Notes under the pieces: model-generated | Told to the model about the DNA's origin: nothing | Database searches by the model: none | Seen by the model: the letters and a program-made list of their open reading frames with translations, nothing else | Translations under genes and position numbers: made by a program | From: Mastigias papua | Lineage: Eukaryota > Cnidaria > Scyphozoa > Rhizostomeae > Mastigiidae | Length of the DNA: 64,000 nucleotides | Assembly (NCBI GenBank): GCA_964019165.1 | Contig: OZ025268.1 | Span: 15,679,852-15,743,851, forward strand | Direction: 5' to 3' | Shown here: positions 12,451 through 22,268 of the stretch, piece after piece | Numbering within the stretch: the first letter of the stretch is position 1 | Layout: each line of letters starts with the position of its first letter

Positions 12451-13955
12451 CACTTGCAACATATTCTAGACCTTTGAGCCGTTTACCAATCCAACTGCCT
12501 TTAGCAGCAAGCCTAAGACTGACACATGCAGCTTGCAAAACTTTTATTATCTGTAATCGTTACTGTATTCCTTTTCTTCAAAAGCTTACCACAATATATC
12601 GTGATGATAAAAGTTGCTGCAGAGGAAAGAAAAGAATTTGAATATTGCAGGATGCAAAATATATGTATTTAAGATTCATAATGCACTACAAGAGTTCCCA
12701 TCCTCTTTTAAATGCACTTGAAAGTCAAATAAATAATAAATACTTAAAATGGCTTTTCTTTAACCATATATGGCATCTTATGTTGTGATATCATATGCTG
12801 AATTTCTTTCCGTTGGTATCTAAGAATAGCTCACTAGAGCTAATCGAGACCAACCTCTAATACAAACTAATTATGAATTATTTATGACATAAAGAAGAAA
12901 TTATATTACCCACTAGAAAACCCTACATAAGTATTACTATGGCATATCATTATCGACAAGAGGAGCAGTTATCCCTCTGCACAGTTGTAGATATTTTTCT
13001 TCTTAACTATCATTGTAAATTGTCTTGTTAATAGTATCAGTTCCAGCAACTATGTAAATTCGCCTGAAAATAGTAGTTATTATGATTTTTATCATATTTA
13101 TTATTAGAAATATAAAAAAAGCAATTAAGAAGTACTTCCAACATAAACTGAATGGAAGGCCCATGCCCGATGGGAAATTGATGTAAGACTTAGAACGTGA
13201 TAAGACTGGCTTCAATCTGGAAGCAGTTGAACTTTAACAACCGAATTTATCTTGTTCCTGCATAGTAGTGTACCTCGTATCCAATTGCACCAGGTTGTAT
13301 CATGAAATCTTCCCTCGCTATTGGAGTCTATGCAGTTACTTGAAAGGTAATATAAGTATCTCTTGATTGAAAAGAAATTTGTATCAATCAAATACCAATT
13401 TTGTGGTAGCATGACAGGTGATTGTCAGCCGTAGTAGACTGTTTCTATGGGATTAGTGTCCCGCCTCCACTCAAAGGACTAGAGTACCGACGGAGAGACT
13501 AAAACCATTTGACACAGGAAGGAGCTATAGCTTGTCAATTTGATGGAGACAGAGGTTTTAGGAGATGGTAGACGGTATATAACTCATAGTAGGTCGCTAG
13601 CAATAGATAAAGTCAACCAATCAATGTTTCAAACTGAACCTGAGGTGTATCAGACAAACAATTTGGCTATAATATTACCTAAGGGTCTTGGAATTAGATA
13701 TCCATTAATGGTATACCAATGCAACATTGCTTGCAGGCTTGTATGCTTAAGTACCACCAAGTAACCTGAAGGTATTAGCTCAATCAAGGAAATATCAAAT
13801 GCACGGCACAAGGTTACAAAGGAGGAACAATTGAAGTTAAAAGGAGTCATTTTTCAAGCCACTTCAAGGCTCACAATTTGGAGCAACTGCACCCCTCTTC
13901 ATTATTCAACTTGCAATTACTGTGTTCCAAGTTCTGTGGAACTAGCATCATACAA

Positions 13956-14270
13956 ATGCTGGCACCTATGTGGAGCGAAGAAGCATTTGATCCAGAAGTA
14001 TTTCCAACAATGATATTAAACGATGAAAGATACGCCATAAAAAGGCCGCTAACAGATGAAGAATATATTAATTTTACGCACGAATTTGTTTCAGCTTCAA
14101 GTCAATCGCAGGCGAAAGTTCCATTTACTCCAAGCAGCTTTATGTACCAGATGAGAACGCCATTCACTGATGCACATAACACAAGATTACAAGACTTTTC
14201 CAACTTCGACATACGAACAGAAGATTTCTCTCCTTATGAAGTTCCAAGAAAACCCCCGCCTGCATATGAG
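13956..14270 (+). CDS. twist: Twist coding exon 1
   Basis: 105 codons from ATG, ending CCTGCATATGAG before GTAAAG. No recognised domain. It is rich in Pro, Phe, Ser and Thr, consistent with a disordered N-terminal region. Its membership in the gene rests on the exact phase, orientation and lack of any intervening gene, not on sequence conservation. Confidence 0.75.
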
Positions 14271-17200
14271 GTAAAGACATTATATCTTTGTCTGTTGGAT
14301 TGCAGGAAGTTTCCATCTATGTTCTAAGCAAACCTCTGAAACAATAGCTTTGTTGAAATGGGACTTTTTTCTTTTGGACACTTGCATCTTGAGCTCTTCT
14401 CAAAGTATCACAGGTACACAAAAATTGAGATAAAACCAGTATTTGAACAATTAGGCTACAGCGCAATTAAAATTGCAAACATACTTTCAGTTGGAATATC
14501 AGTGGAAAAGTGGTCATTGCGTGATATGATATCATTGCCTCTTTTTCAGATATAGTGAACTTCTTACCATTAAAGAGTTCAATAGCTTGAGTTTCAAATT
14601 GTCTTGCGAACGTAGAAAATTTCATTGCTAAAAGATACAGATTTACCTTTCAACTTTATCTTTAAGTAAAGCTCGTTATTTCATATATCTGTTTGAAAAC
14701 AGGCCACGGTTATAAATGTTGCACTGCTCCAGATAAAACTGCACCTTTGGTGTAAGCATTACTTGCAACGATTCCAGATTTTCTTTATAGCAGCCATTTT
14801 AGCATGAAACTCCAAGCATCAACATGTTAATATATTGTTAAACCACCCAAAGGATATTGACTTATATTGTGTCTGCAAAGTATTGTTTGATTAAGAACCT
14901 TGGCATACAACTGCTTGGGAATAAAAATGAATCCTATGTTACCGTGAACATAACGTCTCTAATGTCTGCCATCGTTCTCACGTCTAGGGAATCTAAGTAT
15001 GCCAATTAATTACCTTAACAGCTTGAATTATTTTGTCCTCATTCTTTACCATTTTATGCACAAAGTATTATACTCATTCTTTCCCGGACCACGTTCTGAG
15101 TTTCTTATATCAACACGAGTAAGGAATTCTTTGTTTCTTAGGAATTGTTTCATATTTTAGTATTTTAGATATCAAATCTCGTAGCTCAGTAAAAAAATTC
15201 AGCGGTTGCTTGCAAGTACCGAGTAGGTTGTTATACCACATGTGTAAAGTATAAATCAGGCAATTGTGTGGTAAATTTAAGATGAGCTAAGTTTGCTGAG
15301 AAACAATTTGCGTACAGATGATCTGATTTGATTTTAATTTCTTAAAGCACGGTACTTACGTCAGCCTGAGGATAGATTTACAGTGGGAATTACTAAAACT
15401 ACACTAGTTACATAGCTTACTTGAAAGAACAAGCATACAAGCTTAAATAATCGTATTTACAATACTATCTTAGATAAAAATTAAAAAGATAAAAAACAAA
15501 ATTAAAATATTGCTTACAAGAGAAAGAATCGGCATTTCTTGTTGAATTTCCAGGTCTGTTTCTCAAATACTTCATGAATATTGGAGATGTTATTGCGAGG
15601 GCGAGATAAGTCCATATTATTGAGTATCTCTATACAAGCCTTTCTCTCCAAAAGCAGATTTTTCAATGAGAAGTGGCTATATTTGTATAAGTATTACAAA
15701 TTTTTTTAGTACAAGTATTACGAAGTTCTCTTTTACGTGAATCAGACAGCCTGACAAACATTTCTGTGAGGTAAATCGGAGATTGGTAGTTAACCAACTG
15801 ATACGCAGTTTCAAGGTTTTTGATTCTATCAGCTCATTAATGGTGGACCAACCACAATTGCCAATGATGCATAGAGCAGAAGCATCATAGACACCTGTTT
15901 GTTTGCATTCTTGGCGCCCTATTGGGGTTTTTGCGATTTGTGAAAAGCATTGATACCTAAAACTCTCCATACTAGGCAGCAGTGCCGAAGCTAGGACCAG
16001 AGAGCTTGTCCAGCTATCTGGGTTTGAAGACACTAGGAAAATGAAATAGGACTTATCTCATGCAATAGTCCACGGGTTGATAAGGTGCTAGGAATAAGAG
16101 AAATAACATGTGGTGTCAATTTACATCTAAATCTTTGACATTCTTGATAGACAATTGAAAACTGGCTAGATGGGAAAATCAATGCAGAAAAATATTAATT
16201 TTACGGGATCTCCCTGAGATGCCCCTCCCCTTGAAAACCCTCCATGATTTTAGGAGCCTCGCTTTCATAAAGAGAAGGACTTTATTATCAGGAAGGCTGC
16301 GAAGGGCGTAATGTTCCAAGCTTTCAGCCAATCAAACTGCCTATGGATTCTTTTAATATAGCACCAACTCCTGCCCAAAAGTTTGAGTTGGACCTGCAAT
16401 GTTTCAATCTATTGTGAGGCAGGACCAAACGCAAAGACCAATGGGAGTAGTATTTTCTTTAGATCCTGCCGTAACTGTTCTTAACCATTCGCAGTTTAAG
16501 CTACCATTCGCCGTAACCATTTCGCAGTTTGAAGCTACAGTATAGCCACTGTTTTAAAACTTCGATTTTGAAACCTTTTGTCCTACCGCTCAGGACCAAT
16601 GAGACCTCTAACTTCACCACTACCAGGCAGCTATATCTGAAATAAATTTCCATTGCTTCTGTAAATTTCTTGTACAATGACAATGGGTAGGTACTTTTGA
16701 GGAACGCAACATCTCTAATCCTTTTGAAAAATTTCTTTAGTCTCTGCCGAAATTTGCTCATACCAGCTCAAGTCTTTATCAACAACTTGCTCTGAAGTAC
16801 TTAATATCTTCTCGAGGGACCATTTTAAAGACTGGTGCAACCCCTGGTTATCTTCCAACTGTGAGAGGGGGATAGACCTGCAGACAAAAACAAGTTGAAG
16901 AGCTAAAGCCTGGTTCACACTTGGTCATTGGAGTCGTAAGAGTCATTATCACGTTCTACCCCACCGACTCGAATGACCCAACGTGAAACTTCTGAGAACA
17001 TATGACTACGATCCCAACGACCTCAGCGACTCCAGCGACCTAATGTGAACGTGTCATGTTTCTTGGGTAGCTGGGAATTTGTTCTGCGACTCAAATGTTT
17101 AAGTGTGAAGCTTTTGAGAACACATGACTACGATCCCAGCGACCCCAGCGACTCCAGCGATCTGATGTGACCGTGTCATGTTTTTTTTGGGTCGCTGGGA

Positions 17201-18076
17201 AGTTTTTCGGTGACTCCAGCGTCTCAAGCGACTCGAATGACCGAGTGTGAGCTAGGCATATCTGATGGGCTGTGCTAAGGTTGGAATTCCTATCTCAAGG
17301 ATAAAACTAGAAATTCCATCCAGGCCAGACCCATACAGAATCTGCAATTTGTTCATTGCTTTTATTACCTCTTGAGTCTGCATAGATGAGAATGCTTAAC
17401 GACTAGCTATTGGAATTATATAATATTCTCTTTTCAAAACAATTTTCTCTGCTGAGAAGCTTTTTGCATATTTTGTCATCAACGTACCAGAGAAATAGTC
17501 ACCCATTGAATCGGATATGCATTCAGAGTCCTAGGTCTAGTTGAGGTTGCCTTTACATTCATTAAGTTTATTTATGAAATATTTAACGTTTGTTCACTAT
17601 ACTTATCTCTTGTGTAGGTGCGTAGAAAGCGCCATCGCAGTAACAGCATAAGGAGTGAAGCAAGTAGCAAATCTGAAGAAGAAACAAGTGATCATAGGAC
17701 GCTTGCTAACGTCCGTGAGCGACAACGTACGCAAGCCTTGAATGACGCATTTAATGCACTAAGACGCATCATTCCTACTCTGCCATCCGACAAACTATCC
17801 AAGATCCAAACACTTCGTCTGGCAGCAAAGTATATTGATTTCCTTTGCCAGATATTAAGTAATGATGACATGAATCCAAATGCCGCTGCGAGCTGCTTCT
17901 ACATTGCACACGAACGACTTAGCTATGCATTTAGCGTGTGGCGAATGGAAGGTGCTTGGGGTAGCGAAAGTGTAGAAAATCGTGACAGGGAACATCAAGG
18001 AAACTACTCAATTCGAGCTGAGCAATTTCCAGATCCACAATTTATGCAAGGCCTCAACTTAGAGAGATTTATGTAG
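13956..18076 (+). CDS. twist: Twist-family bHLH transcription factor (2 exons)
   Basis: Exon 1 is 13956-14270 and exon 2 is 17618-18076, joined in phase 0, giving 257 residues. Exon 1 carries a poorly conserved region ending RKPPPAYE. Exon 2 starts with a basic stretch RRKRHR (107-112), then the bHLH at about 131-186 ([10 protein letters not shown], then [20 protein letters not shown], then KYIDFL). The C-terminal WR motif lies at about 204-219 ([17 protein letters not shown]). The bHLH and WR pair is diagnostic for Twist, a nuclear E-box-binding factor that dimerises with E-proteins or itself and controls mesoderm and mesenchyme programmes in animals. The start is the first ATG after an in-frame stop at 13776; a second ATG at 13968 is possible. 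Thirty-eight residues follow the WR motif, more than in vertebrate Twist. Confidence 0.93.
15677..16033 (-). pseudogene. Non-LTR retrotransposon RT C-terminal fragment
   Basis: The minus-strand frame reads [16 protein letters not shown], then [13 protein letters not shown]. This resembles the post-RT region of LINE ORF2, where YD-S---L-LGW---L--R recurs. It is isolated from any RT core and is therefore a remnant. The assignment rests on pattern only. Confidence 0.55.
16908..17257. mobile_element. MITE with internal 120-bp tandem duplication
   Basis: The ends are inverted repeats: GCCTGGTTCACACTTGGTCA on the left and GAATGACCGAGTGTGAGCTA toward the right, about 29 bp with few mismatches. Inside, a unit beginning TTCTGAGAACATATGACTAC (about 16989) recurs 120 bp later. 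Each unit holds GCGACTCCAGCGA. It is more GC-rich than its surroundings. I see no clear target duplication, so the superfamily is undecided. Confidence 0.75.
17618..18076 (+). CDS. twist: Twist coding exon 2 (bHLH and WR motif)
   Basis: 152 codons plus TAG, after a TCTTGTGTAG acceptor. It holds all the diagnostic sequence: basic region RERQRTQ, helix 1, loop with PTLPSDK, helix 2 ending YIDFL, and WR motif SVWRMEGAW. Amino acids 220-257 after the motif form a polar tail ending GLNLERFM. Confidence 0.97.
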   Translation: MRRKRHRSNSIRSEASSKSEEETSDHRTLANVRERQRTQALNDAFNALRRIIPTLPSDKLSKIQTLRLAAKYIDFLCQILSNDDMNPNAAASCFYIAHERLSYAFSVWRMEGAWGSESVENRDREHQGNYSIRAEQFPDPQFMQGLNLERFM

Positions 18077-18245
18077 GGAACCAATTTATCAATATCAAGA
18101 ATTCAGATGATAGTTTAATTCAAACCGTGGGGTCTTATGAAATACAACTTAGTCATATATAATATGATAAGTATTTATAGTCATCCTCTAGCACCCTAGA
18201 ATATTTAAAATATGGTATCTGCATTCTGCAAATGAAAACCATACC

Positions 18246-18251
18246 AATAAA
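18246..18251 (+). terminator. Possible polyadenylation signal for Twist
   Basis: AATAAA about 170 nt after the Twist stop codon. It is the first exact hexamer I see downstream, but such hexamers are common in AT-rich DNA. Confidence 0.35.
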
Positions 18252-20990
18252 TTATACGTTTTAGTATTTTTGCATAATTAAGCATCATAGGAGTTAAAAT
18301 AGCGATGTGGGAATTGAAATGGTATCCACGTGCTACCAAAAAGGAGGAGCCTTGCAAAGAAACTACATAAACAATTTTGTTTCAATATTCTGATACGTAA
18401 TAAGAATAATAATAAGACATCTACTGCGTTGTTTCCAATATTTCAATCCTTTTGGTATTAATCATTTTGATGTTTAAAGTTCTTTTGGGGTTTTGGATTA
18501 TGGAATAAAAAGCATGGAAATTTTCCTTCACAAAGAAATTAATGTTCATACCCAGAATCTTTCCTTTACGAGCTAACCACTTAAATATCATTCGATTCTT
18601 TCATGATAAAAACTATACATATGCAATATTGCTTAATACCAAAAGTGAGATATTATGATTTAATTTCTAATGCCGCTCCTTCTCAAAACCCGTTGCTTTT
18701 CTCAAATACAACTCTTTTGAAAACCAACGAAAATACTGCAGCCTAGGTCTTATATGTTCATGATTTATCAGAGTACAGCTGACCATATGCAAAGAAGAAA
18801 GCAGATATCTTGTTCATTAAGATTATCGGTTAAACAACTGCAGTGATATACTGAATGTAACTCTTATTTTAGTGGAATAAGTGATTTTTATAATCACTAA
18901 ACCTTTTCTCATAATTAACTATTTGAATAGTTTATTTTCAATATTACATACGTAGGTATGAGTTTTGTAGCAACTGGTTTAACAGTTTAGAATTGCTGTT
19001 TATTTAGCTATAGATTATGTTATCATATTCGATAATATCAAATTTTTATGCTTATTACACAGAAATGAAAGTAATTTTCAATAATGCTGAGGTGGTATTC
19101 GCAATTAATGAGTGAAAAGTTGCAACAATTTCAGGAACACGTTTTTGATAATAAAGGTGTGAACTTGCTATGCAATATATAAAAATTACTTTTACAAGGG
19201 ATTTTACAGAAGAGAGAACTAAGAAGAGATCAAGTTTGAGCTCAGATATCACATAAAAATAGCTAGGTGTTCTATAATTTTGCTAGGATCTACTCTAGCT
19301 ATTCCCTATTTTTGACCCAATGATTTGCGTTTTGCATTTAGAATTTCAATATGGAATTTAGTATTTTAATTATGATTCGCTATGGGTTAGTATTTATTGA
19401 TAACATAACGACAGTAATAGCTCGCGTATGAGAACCTGAATTATTCAATTTAGCCTGAATGGATGCCTATGTAAATGGTACCTAAAGGACATTTATGCTA
19501 CAATGGTTCTTAAAATGGGTTCTTATATTTTCATACGAATTTCATTTGAATATACTTAATAAAGTATAAATACCATAAGCATACGCTTGAAAGACAGAGG
19601 ATTATATCACGTTACTTTTGTATAGCTGATGATCTTCATCCAGCAGTTTCTACCAGTTCACTTTTACAGCAATCCCACTAATAAGAAGCTGGCACAGAAT
19701 TTTAGCCTAAATAGACCCTTATGTGCAGGAGGCTTGAATTGAAGAGTTTAGCATAGTAGGTTCTTAAAACCCTGTTTCTCATACACAGGCTATTACTGTA
19801 TAACATTTGCAACGATATTACACCGCCGAATATGGACGGATAAGTTCTGGCACTATTGCTACTATTTGTCATATTCATACAAGTAGGTTGCGGAATGTGT
19901 ATTAAAGGCAGTCCTTAATAAGAGCTTAGGATTAAGGGTGCTTTTTCAAACAGGACTGATAACCTGTCGCTGACATTTACGTATACACCTCCTAGTCATT
20001 GCACTATTTGCTAGGGATAGGCAAATCTTTAATTGTGATTTTTGCATCAATTATCAGCTGCAGTGATTCCTCTCACAGTACATTGCTTCCCTTTGCTGAT
20101 TATTTATCTAAGCAAATCTACGGTTGATTTTTGTCTTCATAGTCCAGTCCAACATAGCTACCAAACGCTTAAGAGTCTGATCAGGTCAATTTCCTTCCAA
20201 CCTAATTGACCAATCGTCATGTAGAATTCTCACCACATATGTGTTCCACAGCTACATTTAGGCCCGTTTTGCGTGCTGATTGGTCAGTTAGGTGGAAAGA
20301 AAACAGATCTGATCATACATTTGGTCTCAAACAAATGATGGCTATGATGTCCAGCCCTAATCATTGTATGATTCAATGTAAAATCCTTGCTCTCAATATC
20401 CTGGTTTTACTTGAAAAGTAAAGTATATTGTTTTAATCTTTCTATAAAGAGACCGTCATTTCATGATAATATGGAGCTTGTCGTAGACAAACAATTGTTT
20501 TAGTTCTGAATTCGTATGATGATTTTATATATTTCATATTGAATATAATAAACCTGCAATGCAGAAATTGTAGCTCAAATGAGCGCTATCTATATATAAT
20601 TGATTAAACAAATATTGTCATTTTACATGGTTGTTTCCTCTATCTCTTTTATGGGTGATATTTACATTTACACCCATATTCGAGTTCTTCCTTTTTCCCA
20701 ACAATGGCTTTTCTCACAAACTACCATTGGCTAACAACTGTACTTCCTATCAGATCATAATCATTTTAACCCCATTTTAGTATATGGAAGTGATACCTTC
20801 CGTTTAGCAGAACTACTTAGGTAATCAAGGAAGAACACAATACACAGTACGAGCTTCTGAACTTCTCAGATACTACCAAGACTGCCAAAGACGTTTGACT
20901 AAGGCCCTATTGACAGACCTCTTCATATACGTTGACAACTATATCGGTGAATTAGTTATTGAAAAACTGCATACATGTGGATTTGGCACA
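18252..20990. other. Intergenic region between Twist and LTR retrotransposon
   Basis: No exon recognised. One inverted-repeat element lies at 19412-19798. Short open frames at 19055-19252 and 20206-20421 have no motif. Confidence 0.6.
19412..19798. mobile_element. Inverted-repeat MITE, CAGTAATAG termini
   Basis: Left end CAGTAATAGCTCGCGTATGA and right end, inverted, CAGTAATAGCCTGTGTATGA, about 387 bp apart. There is no coding capacity. CAGT-type termini suggest a Tc1/mariner or pogo-like relative, but no clean target duplication is visible. Confidence 0.65.
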
Positions 20991-21235
20991 TGTAACGAAC
21001 ATAGACATTTTACATTAATAATTATGATGCTAGTGATTCTCACGTGCCTTCTGATATCATGTGCATGTGACACTAGTGCCACGTGCCTCATGGTATCGGG
21101 AGCATGTGACTATACAATATAAAATTGGAAATGAAAAATATATAAAACAGATTCAGAATAATCAGAGAAAAGATCACGTTAAATTCTGTGTACTATTTCT
21201 TGCGTCTCTGTTCTGCTGAACCCCGTAACGTTACA
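20991..21235 (+). repeat. 5' LTR of gypsy element
   Basis: 245 bp, TG...CA ends, with the terminal inversion TGTAACG / CGTTACA. It is the same length as the 3' LTR, with one mismatch. A TATAAAA motif lies near 21140. Confidence 0.96.
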
Positions 21236-21311
21236 TTGGTGACAGAGGTACAGACCAGAGGCTTGGATTTTTTTGTTGTTTCGTTATTGTGCTAGTTGCC
21301 TGCTCTTCATT

Positions 21312-22268
21312 ATGGCCTCGATCACTCCTGAAAAGTTTGAGTCTGGAGACTTCTCTTCATGGTTACGTCAGTTTGACTGCTGCGCCACTGCCAATGGATG
21401 GACTGATGCTAAAAAGTTGGCTATTCTCCCGGCCTTTCTACGTGGCCCCGCCGCGTCCCACTACTACTCCCTGGACGAAGATCAAAAGGATTCTTTTGCC
21501 CATTTGGTGGAGCACTTACGTGCGGCACTTTGCCCTACCGTCGCCCGCGAAAAGCATTATACTATCTTCGAGCAACGCCGTCTACGGCCTCATGAAGATC
21601 CATCTCTATTCCTGTGGGATTTTAAGGACCTCCTTTCCAAGGCGGACCCTCAGCTTGCTGTGGATGCCCGGGATGCTTTGCTGTCTCGACAATTTATGAG
21701 GGGTTTACCCTCTGATTTACGGCTACGCTTGCTGGACCACAACCCAACACCCTCTTTAGCTGAAATGCTGTCATTTGTCCAGCGCTTCCGTGCTGTTCAC
21801 CAGTCTGACGTAGATGTCGCATCAACACATGCTGTACAATCCCGAGAATCCGTCAGCCATCCCAATTCTGACCACCTGGCCTCCTCAATTGCAGACTTAA
21901 CCGCTGCTGTGGCCGCTCTCACGGCTGACCAAAGAGAGCTGCGTGCCTCACTGGCATCTCCGCCTGCTCTGCAAGAGCCGCATCGGCACCTTTCTCGCGC
22001 CGCTGCTCCTTCAGATGTCCGTGGACGGGGAAAGCCGTCAAGTTTTCCTTCCAGAGCTTCTACCGCTGGCACTCGCAGACGTTGCTACAATTGCAATATG
22101 CTGGGGCATTTCGCCCGTGAATGCCCTTGGGACACACAGTGTTCATTATGCTTAGGATGGGGCCACACTCAGCCCCAGTGCGCCAATAATGGCCACATTC
22201 CAGGACACAACACGATGCAACCAGCTAACGGTATGTATTCTTTAAACTTCAACGGGGTGCCTCAATGA
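21312..22268 (+). CDS. Gag of Ty3/gypsy element
   Basis: 318 residues from ATG 21312. The central region WLRQFDCCATANGW, then LPAFLRGPAASHYYSL, then EQRRLRPHEDPSLFLWDFKD is the usual capsid-like gag fold of gypsy elements. Near the C-terminus two zinc knuckles occur: CYNCNMLGHFARECP (CX2CX4HX4C) and CSLCLGWGHTQPQC. It forms the particle and binds element RNA. The stop overlaps the pol start as ATGA, with pol in the -1 frame relative to gag. Confidence 0.92.
   Translation: MASITPEKFESGDFSSWLRQFDCCATANGWTDAKKLAILPAFLRGPAASHYYSLDEDQKDSFAHLVEHLRAALCPTVAREKHYTIFEQRRLRPHEDPSLFLWDFKDLLSKADPQLAVDARDALLSRQFMRGLPSDLRLRLLDHNPTPSLAEMLSFVQRFRAVHQSDVDVASTHAVQSRESVSHPNSDHLASSIADLTAAVAALTADQRELRASLASPPALQEPHRHLSRAAAPSDVRGRGKPSSFPSRASTAGTRRRCYNCNMLGHFARECPWDTQCSLCLGWGHTQPQCANNGHIPGHNTMQPANGMYSLNFNGVPQ

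Larger units (their letters stand above)
14271..17617 (+). other. Twist intron (3.3 kb) with transposon insertions
   Basis: Donor GTAAAG and acceptor TCTTGTGTAG. It contains a minus-strand LINE fragment (15677-16033) and a 350-bp inverted-repeat element (16908-17257). The rest shows nothing recognisable. Confidence 0.75.

Noticed and set aside
13540..13764. Short frame upstream of Twist as an extra coding exon
   Set aside because: Ends in stops before 13779, with no conserved motif. More likely 5' UTR or intergenic.
15000..15600. Possible continuation of the minus-strand LINE fragment
   Set aside because: Translation downstream of 15677 on the minus strand meets stops and shows no family motif.
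16230..16920. Minus-strand frames near 16501-16918 in the Twist intron as a possible gene
   Set aside because: No recognisable domain, splice structure or repeats. Probably chance.
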